This document shows, piece by piece, positions 34,975-45,790 of a stretch of 64,000 bases of DNA. The notes beneath the pieces are model-generated. The model was given only the letters and a program-made list of their open reading frames with translations, ran no database searches and was not told the origin of the DNA. Both the position numbers and the translations under genes were made by a program. The first letter of the stretch is position 1; the number at the start of each line of letters is the position of its first letter. The DNA is from Tetrapyrgos nigripes (lineage: Eukaryota; Basidiomycota; Agaricomycetes; Agaricales; Campanellaceae): positions 434,001 through 498,000 of the forward strand of contig JAACJM010000042.1 in assembly GCA_013368315.1 (NCBI GenBank), in the 5' to 3' direction.

Positions 34975-36527
34975 CTATATCCGCCGAGTTGAGAGCCCCT
35001 CGTATTCGTGCGAGATTCCACCATAAGCGTATGTATCGGGAACCTTCATAGGCTCCTGCGACAGAGACACACTCGATTGATTCCAACTCGTCGCTGTGTG
35101 AGTAATAGGATGCGTATGCTCATACGGATTTGGGAATTTCGCATGCTGATACGGAGACTTTCCTTGAGCATTGCTCGAGCTTGGGTAAGGTATGCCACTG
35201 GTAGGCCCGCTACCAAGGGAAGTAAGGCCATAGTTGGGATGATTCTGGTTTTCGACAACTGGGCCGGGTCCAGTATTGAAGTGATTGCCATAATCTGGAG
35301 CGTCCATGGTTTTGGCATTATTATAGCCATATCCATATCCATATCCATATCCCAAACTTTCCGGAGGAGGCTTCGATTTTTCAGTCCACCCTCCATTTCT
35401 GCCATCCTGGGTCACTGGAATCTCCTTTTTAGTGACCGTACGCGTCACGAAAATATTAGGATTAGGATCATCCAAATTTATCCTCGTTCTTTGCCGAGCT
35501 CCTTCCCCGTCCATCAAATTCGAACCAGCATTCGGTTTATTGTTCTGAGCATCGAGCAACGTCTTCTCAGCGAAATCAGCAATGATCTTATCATTCTCCA
35601 TATCCAGGCTCTTTTCTTCTCGGCGTAGTCGACGTCTGTGCGATAGACGAAATGCGCAGACTGCGATCAGAAGGAGAAGGATGATGCCTGCTGTTGTGAA
35701 GGTACCGATCACCGCTGCTTTGTTCGAGAAGAATCTAAAAATATAGATCAACGACGGTCAGTTCAGGAACTTGGAAAGCAATGCTTTTAAGATGATCAAG
35801 AATCAGGAAACATCCATCCATCCACGCATCATCCAACATTCAAACCATAAGTAACACGGGCGGATGATTGATTTTGATTTGATTTTGCATCTCGGGCAGT
35901 GAAAAGCCTAATAAAAGCTGTAACCAAAACGAAAGATGTAACTCACGAATTCCTTGATGATCCAGTATCAGCACCAGAAACAGCTGTGCTAGTGGCACTT
36001 AAGGACGAGTTAACGCTTGATACTGATGAAGATGAGGGGGAGGTGGTGGTGGTGATGACAGTGACTACACTGCCAGTGGCAAGCGGCTCGAAGGACGGTG
36101 AGGCCGAAGATTGAGGGATCTCCGGAACGCCATCGCTAGAAACAGCAGTACCAGTGGTTATTGTACTCGTTGCTTGAGATGGCGTCGCGGACAGAGACTC
36201 TGTGGTAACAAGAGGCCTGGGACTAGTTGTGATAGATACCGGAGGAGGGTGCCCATCATCATCTCCTTCGCCGTCCGACTGCCCTTGAGACTGGCCAATT
36301 GGATGCCTCGGTTGTCCGTCGTCAGGTCTAGTGCTGGGAGTCGGAACAGGGAAACCTTGGCCTGGAAAGGGATTCAGACTATTTGCTTGGACGGTCGGAG
36401 CAGGCAACGCCAAAACGGAAGAGATAAACGACGTCGGGAGACTATTTGGGAAAAGAGCGTCAGCGTCCGCCTTGGATATGCGGTCGTCCGTCGTCGCACT
36501 CTCGTTCCTGGCACTCATGGGAATCAT
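34975..36527 (-). CDS. Single-pass membrane protein, SKG6/AXL2-like architecture (paralogue 2)
   Basis: Same layout as the 33245-34589 gene. Exon 1 (36527-35947) is a Ser/Thr/Pro-rich ectodomain ending TGSSRNS; after a 212-nt intron, exon 2 (35734-34975) starts FFSNKAAVIGTF, followed by TTAGIILLLLIAVCAF and the basic HRRRLRREEK. The cytoplasmic tail carries a run of GYGYGYGYGY, repeated N-P-Y blocks, and ends VPDTYAYGGISHEYEGLS plus TRRI. The identical splice context (SSRNS at the donor, FFSNK at the acceptor) shows the two genes arose by tandem duplication. A hydrophobic RLFIITVPLAAVLAASN stretch lies just upstream in another frame and could be a signal peptide on a missed first exon. Function unknown. 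Confidence 0.8.
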
Positions 36528-37024
36528 GAGACGATGAGGATGTTCGAAGCTGCTAGTACTGCGGCTAGTGGCACCGTGATGATGAAGAGTCGTCTACCAA
36601 TGCAGAAGATGAGTGGTGGAAGAGAACAAAGCTAACCTGTGCGACTACATCTTGAGATTTAAGTATAGTGGCCTCTGATGACGAAGAAATGATGTTGATG
36701 TGGATCGTAGTAAGGTGAGCTTAGAGGTTGATGGTATCTGCCCATATTATCCTGCTGTCCATATATAGTCAACGTCGACATTGCCTCCGCTATCATATCA
36801 GTACTTATGGCTGATTAAAGCGCTGCATCCCGCGTTAAGATATTTCGAGCCTATCTAGAGTCCGATAAATCGGATATTCTTTCTGAGATATATTTTCACT
36901 TCAAGCATTGAAGACGTCGTCCATCATATTCCCTATGTACACGTATTCTCCAATATGATTCAGAGTACTTATCCTTAATGCCGTATCCTAACGAATTCCC
37001 ACTCGACCCTTTCCCCTTCGCCCT

Positions 37025-37700
37025 TCAATAATTAAACAATCCACCAGAAGTGCACAGAACCTGCAAATAAAGAAAAGTCAAAGATTCATCAGTCCAAACT
37101 AAACTCCGAGTCAAGAGTCCAAGACATACCTCTCCAGGATAAATATTACTGCAATCAGCATTAACATTCGGGTTGTTATGAAGCAACGTATCGAGAGGAA
37201 TCCCAGAATTATCCGCAATAGTTGCGCATCCAACACCGGATTCAACTACGGTGACGGTGGAACAATCTTTGCCGAGATCGCCTAGGCAGAGGGGCTGAAA
37301 AGATTAAGTCGAAGTTAACGTTAGAATAAGTCAACGCGAAGAGTAATTATAAGCTAGACGAAAGAGCTTTGAAGATGAGCACGAACCATTCTAACTGCGA
37401 GATTACTACAATCAGCGTTGATAACGCCTTGATTGGCGTTGGCAAGCTGGAAGGTGGAGGTGTGTTGAGCGGCAGAAATCCCGTCACAGACATCTCCCAA
37501 ATGGACGGTGTAGTTACGGGCACATTGGGCTTGGGATTGGGCGTTGGAGGCGGTTGCTGTACGGAAGACGCAGAAAGAGAGAGTGTCAGAAAGTGTAAAT
37601 ACGAAACCTGATAGGTTGGGGATGCAAGGATGAACGTCACGCTATACTTACCCAAAGCCACTGCGGCGACGAGAACGGAACCACGGATGAAGGAGAACAT
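37025..37700 (-). CDS. Secreted protein with two LysM domains
   Basis: Three to four exons. The N-terminus MFSFIRGSVLVAAVALG is a signal peptide split from the mature part by an intron. LysM 1: CARNYTVHLGDVCDGISAA, ending NADCSNLAVRM after an ANANQGVI turn. LysM 2: LCLGDLGKDCSTVTVV, then GCATIADNSGIPLDTLL, NPNVNADCSNIYPGEVLCTS. The protein stops at GGLFNY. LysM modules bind chitin-type N-acetylglucosamine; small secreted fungal LysM proteins can protect the hyphal wall or sequester chitin fragments from host receptors. With no catalytic domain it fits the LysM-only effector type. The short length (about 150-160 residues) is usual. Which role applies in this organism is unknown. Confidence 0.82.
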
Positions 37701-37803
37701 TATAGCTTCAAGTAGTGGAGACTAAGTGAGTGTCGTATTTGGGGAGCTGGAGAGGGGAGGACGTCGATGATGCCACTGAGGAAATTGGCTGAGGACTTCC
37801 TCC

Positions 37804-37810
37804 TTTTATA
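37804..37810 (-). promoter_or_regulatory. TATA box of the LysM gene
   Basis: TATAAAA on the minus strand about 104 nt upstream of the LysM start codon. Confidence 0.5.
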
Positions 37811-39100
37811 CGCTGAAGAATACTAAATAAAGGGGAACACCGTAGAGGGGGCGGGTAACTTGGCGATGGCATGTATCCTGTACGTTTGAACTTTCATGAC
37901 TCGGTAGATAGGAATCTTTGTCGAAGTGTGATCCCCGTAGAGGTACGCATGGACGCGTCCTAGACGCGCAGGGACGTCTCGTTGTCATGCATAGAATTCT
38001 AAAACCGTGAAAATCATGAGTCACATGAGATTGGCATTTCAATCCATCGTACTCTCCGTATAATATTTTCCGCTCGTATACAGTACATTCAGAATCAAGG
38101 AACCGCAGCAGCAAAACTCTCCAAGTACTAAGTCTACTTACAAAAATATATGTCCCATTTGAGACGTATGTCTAGGACAGCTGATACTCAGCAGTGTTCA
38201 GAAGCATGAAGACGATCCGGAGATTTTGAGGAGCTTCAAGAATCCAATCAAGAATATGAATTACCTTGAGGCTGCGGCTGATACTTGGTATAAGTGTAGA
38301 TTAGTATTGCTTCAGTCGATCTGCAAACTGTATGGACGTGCATATGTCTATTATATGCGTGACAGAGTCGGTACTTTTGCCCTTCCGGGACGATATTTCT
38401 TCGTTTTTGAGTCACTTCTGTAAGTAACTTTGAATCCTCCAGTCCCGAGTCAAAGCAGGCAAGTTGAACACTGAACAATAATGTCAAGGAGAATCAGGTA
38501 CTTCCCGGACATAGCTTGATTCCGAGCTACTTACACTGACTCGAGTAGGCACAATCTCTCCAAGATCTATGCCCGTCAGTATCGTGGGTTGGAACAGATG
38601 AGTTTGAGATGAGTTTGAGACGAGTCACAAAAACTGCCCCGCGTCGGTCGCGCCGCGTTGCGAAACCACACGTGATGGCGGCTCGTGGCCTCGTGGCCTT
38701 CTAGGTCTCTGCGGCCGCTTGCCTCCAACGTCCAAATTTCTGTTATTATCCTCTTGTTCCTTCGGCAACGTCGAATCTGTGATGATTTTCAAAAGTACTT
38801 ATTCTCTCGTCCTATGAAGCCGTAGCCGTTGTCGGGATAAGTACTGGATACTGGTGTGTTCTATTTTAGCGTTTTTCTCGGCGTATTTTGGGCGTATTTT
38901 TTTTGTCTAAAGAATGTCCTCGCTACAGCCATGTACTTCAACTTGACGACGACAGGTACCAAATAATATATAGTAACCAAGCTAGCAGTGCCGACTGACA
39001 ACGAAGAGGGAAAGAAGAACTAGAGGAATATGAGAGACAATGACAGTGTGCGCCAACAACCGTTTGGGCGCCTTTTCAACCTCCCTCAACATCGAGGGCG
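37811..39100. other. Intergenic, no gene seen
   Basis: About 1.3 kb without a convincing gene. It holds a dispersed repeat copy at about 38495-38720 and short unremarkable frames. Confidence 0.45.
38495..38720. repeat. Dispersed repeat, CpG-rich copy
   Basis: Aligns at about 60-70% by eye with 61117-61345, sharing TACTTCC.GGACATA, ACACTGACT, ACAATCTCTC, ATCTATGCCC and GATGAGTTTGA. This copy keeps many CpG sites (for example CGCGTCGGTCGCGCCGCG), whereas the other has lost them. Confidence 0.6.
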
Positions 39101-40037
39101 ATGAGCTCAAGGAACGGTAGCGGTAGCAGGTATGTACTTTGTTCTATGTCCTCTTTTTCTCTAAACGCATACTAGGTCACAGAACTGAACCCAACGACCT
39201 CTTACACAAAGTCAACACCCTCCTCGTATACCTCCAACTCCCAATCTCACTCGAGTCCCTCTTCGAGCTTACTCCGTCGTTTCTCTTAGCCATTTTGGAA
39301 TGTCTTCTGGGGGCAAGACTGCCGATTGAGGATGGAGTTCGGTGACTACTCGCCTCCGGCCTCGACGCCAACCCGAGACATCGAGAAAGCAACTCTATTA
39401 AAAATCTACGCCATGAAGCTATTCCTCGGAACTCTCGAAATAGACCTAGTCAAAGCCGACCTTGGATTGAGCGCTGTAAACCCCAAAAAGTCGGCTGAGG
39501 GAGGATGGGACGAGGTAGTCGTTGTTTCGAGGGTGTTGGAGAGGTTATCCTCCTCTTCTTCAAAAAGGGTCACTCACACCGACGACGTGGATGTCTATTT
39601 CTCCCTCTTCCTACTATCACTCTTCGTCTTCATCAAAAAGGGGGAAAAAGTCATTCATGATCATACCGACGCAGACACGGATGTGTTAATGAACTGTAAC
39701 CCTTGCAGCTCTCACTCTCCCTTCCACCACTTCAACTCCAACTCTCTTTTCGTTAACGACCCTCCCCCTCTCACCATCATTACCACAATGACAACGACAA
39801 TGGGCCTGACTCCCTCTTCAACCTTGACGCCTACGACTCCTCTCACGACTCATGACAACTTTATGGAGGAGGATGAGGGACGGGAGGCAGAGAAAGATAA
39901 AAAAAGCGGAAGAGGGTTGGGAAGACGCCGAACGGGAGGAAGAGAAAGAGGCAGAGGAAAAAGACCCCCACCAACAAACCATCTTGCTCCTCCAAGAACG
40001 GGCGAGGTTGTTGGAAGAGTTTAGGTTAATAGGTTAA
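39101..40037 (+). pseudogene. DUF5745-like protein gene with frame disruptions
   Basis: Exon 1 MSSRNGSGSR joins, over a 53-nt intron (39130-39182), to TEPNDLLHKVNTLLVYLQL, LTPSFLLAILECLLGARLPI, and then, in another frame, DIEKATLLKIYAMKLFLGTL and GGWDEVVVVSRVLE. This alternation resembles the DUF5745 domain of basidiomycete proteins (recalled motif, not searched). The switch near 39345 is not explained by an obvious intron. A Ser/Thr/Pro-rich middle follows. Near 39898 an A7 run coincides with a second frame change: before it DEGREAEKD, after it an acidic coiled coil EEGWEDAEREEEKEAEE and LLLQERARLLEEFRLIG, then stop. The best-looking protein therefore uses three frames, suggesting a pseudogene or sequence errors. 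Confidence 0.45.
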
Positions 40038-40354
40038 TAGGTTTAGTGTGAGGGATGTTAAAGAGTAAGGGTTAGGTTAGGTTTTGGATGTTAGGGGGAA
40101 GGAGGAGAAGGGATAAGGAATTGGGCTTCGTAACTTTCACCAGCGTCCTCCGTCTCATTTTCACATCGACATCGTTCCCAGGCTCCATCCACTCTCTACC
40201 TTTATGACGCAACGGCTGTCATACACACCACCCCACTCTACACCAATCTTCCCTCTGTTTTACCACATCGTATTCACCAGCACTTGGGACCGTTTCGTTG
40301 CGTATTCCGGGGTTATACACGACTGCGAACTCTCCTCCTTGGCCCCCAAACGCC

Positions 40355-40770
40355 CAAACGTTCTCCATGACGTCTATAGACTGCCAGCTCATCAAAGTGT
40401 CGAACCGAACTTTGAAGACATGAGCGCAGAGTCGTTTTCCGCTGCATTGGAATGATTCTGGCTTCGTTAGCGAAGTGGGCAAAGTTTATTTTGGGGCTGG
40501 GAATCCGCTGATGGGCACATCTTGGTGTTGGTCTCAGTGGTTTGGGCGTTGAGGGTATTATGTCCTCGACGTACCTGCGGATTTTATGCTGGAACTATTT
40601 CCACCATTTGGCCATGGGACCCTCTTTACCTGGTTTCCGAGGTTGTCATCGACGGCGAATGCGACTCCAACTGCCCCAATGGATGCAGACGTTCTCCGGG
40701 ATGACGAGCAATTGCCAGCTCATCAAACTCCCAAAACCAAGACATATGCACCGACTCGTTTTTCGTTGGA
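40355..40770 (+). repeat. Two diverged tandem blocks, about 330-bp period
   Basis: 40355-40445 and 40689-40770 share ACGTTCTCC, a 15-base TGCCAGCTCATCAAA, GAAGACAT/CAAGACAT and GACTCGTTTTTCG-type blocks in the same order. They lie in a 1.6-kb stretch (40038-41544) with no supportable gene. This looks like an old degenerated duplication. Confidence 0.45.
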
Positions 40771-41544
40771 CGGGTACCTTTTCGGCGACGTTTTTGGAGT
40801 TTACTGGAAGTGAGAAGTTAGAACACGTTGGTTGGCACGGTCTGGTGAAGCTCTGGATGGTTATGCGTCGTCGACACCGTGTCCTCGATGTATATGTCTA
40901 GCATTGGAGGGTCATATCCTAACTTTAACGACCATGGGTTGAAAAGGAGGGAGTGTTGAGTCGCTTGCGAGGTCAAGGACAATTTCTGGATGATTGTCAA
41001 GGTATGTCATTGGCTATCGCCTCTTCACTCGCTCTTTGACTGACTGTGATGTTTTTATTCTTTTGGCAGATTTTTCACCTTCCAACATATATGTTTCTCG
41101 GACGCGACAGTCTTTGTCTCTTCTTCCAACTGTGGTCGTCCTACTCTGCAACCCATCTAACCGTTGCTGTGGGCCATACTTCAGTTATACATCCTGCTGC
41201 GACACAATACCCTCCTCCGACCATGCTTCCAGCTTACTCCAGCTTACGCTCGTTCTGGACGTTTTTGGTGCTCAAGACGATTGCCAGACACCGACAAGAC
41301 AGATGAGGCAACAAGGTTTCTGGACAGTCTGGGATGTTGGGCGCATGACGGACGTTTATTGGTACCTGAGATCCTTTGATGGCCTTCGTTCGTTGGTTAG
41401 GTGGTTGGATCCAGCTGTACAGGATGGACGGCCCAAAATTCATCGTTTTATTTCCGTCCGGCTTCGGTGTGGGAGGTGTTCTCTTGTTATGTATCTCCTT
41501 GACACTGGAGTCTCTAGACACAAATAACGTATGTGGGTGCTTCA

Positions 41545-41763
41545 CTAAGGGAAGCACTGAACGTTCAACGCGTCCAGTGCAACGTGTAACACAGACTCAG
41601 TAGATGTACAGCAATAGACGTCTCCTATAATACAAAGAATTTGAATCTGCACGAAACCCTCAAAGCTTCGCTTCGCCTTCGCTGCCTTCATGCTCCCCTT
41701 GCTTTTCTCATACTTCTCAACCGAAACCTTCCTCAACGCCTTCCCTGTCGGCGATTTCGGAAT
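41545..41763 (-). pseudogene. Orphan terminal exon of an AMP-dependent ligase
   Basis: After a CATAG acceptor the minus strand reads IPKSPTGKALRK followed by VSVEKYEKSKGS. PKSxxGKxLRK is the A10 motif at the very C-terminus of adenylate-forming ligases (acyl-CoA or 4-coumarate-CoA ligase type), where the Lys contacts the adenylate. No A8/A9 or other ligase sequence was found upstream on this strand within the next kilobase, so only the last exon appears present. The frame stays open to 41545 through noncoding-looking residues. Confidence 0.4.
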
Positions 41764-42304
41764 CTATGACAAGGCAAAAAATCTTATCCTAGTCCCCACA
41801 TCAACTCTTTGACGGAGGTTAGAGTGACTAAGGGTGGTGAGGGCGAAGGACCCAAGGAAGGACGCGAACGAGTATGGAGTACGATCCAGTATGACCATAC
41901 CCAGAATCTTGCTAGCCAGACAGAGTAAGAGGAAAGGACCTGGACGAAGAAGAGAATTGATAAGGTATTTCGGAGTGAGAGAGATGTCAATGGGGGGATG
42001 GGATGCAGTATCGTCGATGTCAATTACTATGTTCATGTCCATGAGAAGACAAGAATGTCGAGGTATCTGTGCAGGGAATGGATACTGCCGCTTGACATCA
42101 CGGCCTTCGACTGGAGGATTGATAGTGGACCTAGTGCGTATGTCCTTGACCTTTTGTCTTGTGGTGCCAATGCACCAACGCTCCTCCCCTCCCGGTCTCT
42201 TACTCTCCGGCTTCTCCAACATATCCAGTGTCCAAGAGCTTCTAACGGATCTGACAGGTCACCCTCTTCTTCGCACACACTTTTCTTCTGTTTTCATCCC
42301 AAAC

Positions 42305-44716
42305 TTATCCTTTAGCTCTATACCTCGCCAGCTCACCCAACAACCTCGCACGTTGTCGAAGGAGAGTGATGCTATGTATGTGGGGGTCTTCTCTACCCTC
42401 GTAATATCCGTCACCCTCAGCATATGCCTCGTCAATGTCGTTGGAGTTTTCGTAAGAGGGGGGACTCGGGGAAACAAGCTGAGGTGAGAGTTGGGGTTGG
42501 TAAGGGTTCTCTGAAGGACCTTGCGGAGACTGAAGATGATAGGAAGAGTGGGAGTGGTTGAGGATGGCCTGGATAGGTAGAGGATAGGTTAGTAGTTAGT
42601 TAGCTAACGTCGCCCAGTAAAAAAGGTCGCAAATAAGCAAAAACCATAAGACACAAAGATAAAAGGGAACAAACCAAGATGTTAATTTGAATTGAGACGG
42701 GGATAATAGAGGGGATATTAGGGGAAGGGGGAAATTAGAGGATTGGGGCTGGGGCTGGGCAGTGGGGATGAGAGGAAGATTGCGATTGTAACGAAGAGGA
42801 AGAGGCACAGGCACGGACGATGAGGGTGTCAATGTCGTCGTCGCATACCCATACCCACACCAACACCAACACCCACACACACACACAACGTAAGTGTAAG
42901 TGCTAAAGAGGCCATGGAACCCAGCGATGGTAGGGTTAGGGATAGCGTCTCTGTTAATTTGAATCGAGACGGGGACAATAGATGGGATATTAGGGGAAGG
43001 GGGAATTTAGAGGACTGGGGCTGGGAATGAGGATGAGAGGAAGATTGCGATTGTAACGAAGAGGAAGAGGCACATGCACGGGCGATGAGGGTGTCAATGT
43101 TGTCGTCGTCGTCTTTCTCTTGGGTCTGGGTCGGTGTAGTTGTAGTCGTACTCGTAGAAGGTATAGCCGTAGTCGTATCCTCAGCCGTATCCATACCCAT
43201 ACCCACATCTACACCTATATCCCGCGTCGGAAATATCAAATGCGCAGACGGAGTCATAGGTGTCATCGGTGTCGTAGACATGTTGGGTGTCATAGGCAAA
43301 TTGGACTCTGACTCGGATGCTGGAGAGCCCAGTGCGGAGGGTAACGTGGACGGTAATACTGACGGTGTAGAGGCCAACGAATTTGACCGCAAGTGAGGGT
43401 GAGAGGAGAATGAAAGTGAAGAAGGTGAATGGAGGGAGAGCCATGAGCCGAAGGAACCTGTAAAGAAAAATAAAACGATAAAACGTATACAGAAACGTAT
43501 GTTAGTCATTTTCGATAAAGAAAGGAAGGAAGGAAATGTAGTAACGCACGGAATATCGAACTCGTATACGAGAACCCAGAGGTCGGAGTGGACAATGAAG
43601 ACTCTGATTCTGGCTCTATCTCTGGCTCTGGCTCTCCTTGCTCTGCCTGGTCCGGTCTTCCTGGGTTTAGACTTGGCCTAGGGACACCCAACTCCTCTAA
43701 TAGCCGGGATTCAGAGGCTGCCTGGAGGTATGCAGTTCCTATGTCAATGTCGAGCTTGAGTTTTGTTTTTGTTTTTGTTTTTTTGGTGTCTTGTGCCAAT
43801 AAGAGGTCTTTGACGCGTTCTATAAGAGAAAGAGAACAGAATGAGAAATGAGAATGAGAAACGCGAGCATATTAGATAATTAGACGAAGGAAAAAAAAAA
43901 AAAAAGAGGGAAAAAAGATAAAAACTCACCATGCAACTCACAAACCACCTCCCCAAACTTCTCCCACTCCCTCGTCAACCTCCGTTTCCTACTTGTACTA
44001 GTCTCTCTTTCCCTACTCCAACTCTTCGTTTGGTCATCCCATACAACGCCTTTCATATTCGCAGTAGTATTGGTATCTCTAAAAGCGAAATGCTCCATAA
44101 CCCCTCTCATAACCTCGCTCAGAATCTCTCCTCGTAGGAATGAGACGGCGACGTAGGGCCATTGAGAGAGGGGGATTGAGAGACGTGTGTGTGTGTTTGT
44201 GTCTGTGTTTGGGTTTGTTCTCGAGGACGTAGACGTAGAAGTGACTGACGTGGTCGAGGTTGGCGAGATTGGAGGAGGAGAAGCAGAAGCGGGTGAGAGC
44301 GAACGAGATGATGTTGGTGAGAGTGGGGATGGAGATGAGGGGAATGAGGAGATGTGGAAAAAGTCTGATGAGCTGTCCTGATCCTCCTCAGTTATAGACC
44401 GCACCCGCGAGTGTGATGACGATGATGTTAGGGACTGGGATCGTGAGTGTGGTTGTGACTGCACTGGGGATTGACGAGAACGAGCTGTCTGAGAGGTCGT
44501 AGGGAAAGGGACTGTTCCTGCTCTTGAAGAAGAGACAGAAAGCCCACCAAGGGAAACCGAGTAACTGGCCTCCAGCTGATCCTCTAAACACGCCAGCCAC
44601 TCCCTTGGGTTTTCTTCCGGTGTTCCGTGAAAGACAAGCGGACGGGGAGCACGACGGGTTATTATCTCGATGAGCGTGTGGAGGTGGGGGTATGGGAGGG
44701 GGTCTAGGTGGGCCAT
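42305..44716 (-). CDS. Unknown low-complexity protein region, in frame after the kinase
   Basis: From an ATG at 44716 (MAHLDPLPYPHLH) the frame runs through PRPLVFHGTPEENPREWLACLE, a long Ser/Thr/Pro-rich linker, and a folded-looking segment SQWPYVAVSFLRGEILSEVM and REWEKFGEVVCELH. Probable further exons include the region 43799-43506 (TAYLQAASESRLLEELGVP), an acidic/Ser-rich exon with IDTLIARACASSSS, and a terminal exon at about 42530-42305 ending ITLLRQRARLLGELARYRAKG. No stop or clear splice boundary separates this from the kinase upstream, so it may be the kinase's C-terminal extension or a separate gene. FHGTPEENPREW weakly recalls Gag-like folds; not established. The terminal coiled coil resembles that of the 39101-40037 gene. 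Confidence 0.4.
42681..43112. repeat. Direct duplication of about 160 bp, 272-bp spacing
   Basis: 42681-42842 and 42953-43112 are near-identical in the same orientation, starting GTTAATTTGAAT.GAGACGGGG and ending GAGGGTGTCAATGT.GTCGTCG. Both lie in the Ser/Pro-rich coding region on the minus strand; copy 43112-42953 reads in the IDTLIARACASSSS frame while the other copy is cut by a stop in that frame. Confidence 0.8.
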
Positions 44717-45790
44717 CGTGTAGTCCAGGTGTAGTGTGGGTGTAATCTCCTCCGGCGATAACCTTTCCCGCTGCAACTCTTCTTTCCGACACGAACGAGG
44801 CATATTGTTGACCACCCAAGGATGTACCATAACGTCGGTGAGTGGGAGGCGGTTTTGGGGTATTAGCACGAGGAGCTACAATGTAGACGTTTGGATGAGG
44901 GTTAAGGTCAGGTCGGGTTTGAGTAATGCGTAAATGGGTGTGTAGTTGAGTGAACGGGTGAGTAAGCGAGCGGAAGAAAAGCGATAAGAAGAAAGAGCGT
45001 CAGTGCAAAGGACTCAGGAGACGTAACACAGAAAAGTAAAACACACCTTCGCAATCAAATCCCTGGCCTCCGGGAGAATCTCACTCGGAAACGTATAATC
45101 CACTGTCGAAATCCTCCTCATCTTCCCATGCATACTATGCACCAAATCCTCAAACGGCGGCTTCCCACACAAAAACTCATATATCGCCACCCCCAACGCC
45201 CAATGGTCTACCCATTTCCCATGACTCTGTCTCAGCACCATCTCAGGTGATAGGTAATCCAATGTCCCACATACGCCTTCACACTTATTTTCTGGCGCAT
45301 AGACTGCCCAACCAAAATCCGCTAGTTTGAGTTCCCCGTTGAGCCCAATGAAGATGTTTTCGGGTTTGATGTCTCGGTGGATGACGTGTTTAGAGTGGAG
45401 GTAGCAGAGGGCGTCGGCGATTTGGTAGACGTAGCCTGCGCTTTGACGTTCGGAGAAGGAACCGAATTTGACGAGTTGTTTGTAGAGATCGCCGTTAGGC
45501 GCGAGCTCAAGCATGAGGAAGACGCGTTGGGAATCGTGGAAGTAGCCGTGTAAGCGTAAGATGTTTGGGTGACGGAGGTTCATTTGGATCTCGATTTCTT
45601 GACAGAGTTGATGCTCATTGTTTTGTTGGATGACTTCGGATTTGTAAAAGGTTTTGAGGGCAAGGATGTATTGGGGTATGGGTGCTTTGGTGCGGACCAT
45701 GTAGACACGGGCGAATTTGCCTTTTCCGAGGGGACTGCCAATCTCAAAGTTGTGAAGCGACCAGTTCGGGGTTGGGTTGGCACTACTCAT
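44717..45790 (-). CDS. Aurora-like Ser/Thr protein kinase domain
   Basis: Exon 1 (45790 to about 45047) starts [18 protein letters not shown] and encodes nearly the whole kinase: Gly loop [12 protein letters not shown], Lys46 in LALK, alpha-C Glu in [13 protein letters not shown] (138-145), DFG (158-160), [11 protein letters not shown], and [21 protein letters not shown]. Exon 2 completes it with [29 protein letters not shown] plus DFGWAV and VHPWVV are Aurora/Ipl1 hallmarks. Aurora kinases drive chromosome segregation. Two oddities: the N-terminal regulatory extension is almost absent, and the activation loop ([11 protein letters not shown]) lacks the conserved phosphorylated Thr found in R-R-x-T-x-CG. 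It is therefore probably a divergent paralogue rather than the main mitotic Aurora. The frame continues without a stop into the next feature. Confidence 0.82.

Noticed and set aside
40060..40090. TTAGG-like run suggesting an interstitial telomere
   Set aside because: Only two to three imperfect units; too short to distinguish from chance.
41834..42487. 217-codon plus-strand frame
   Set aside because: No recognised domain; it lies antisense to the terminal exon of a minus-strand gene and degenerate DNA around the ligase relic.
42585..42610. GTTAGTTAGCTAA shared with 61570-61610
   Set aside because: Low-complexity TTAG repeats; surrounding sequence does not align convincingly, so no common element is claimed.
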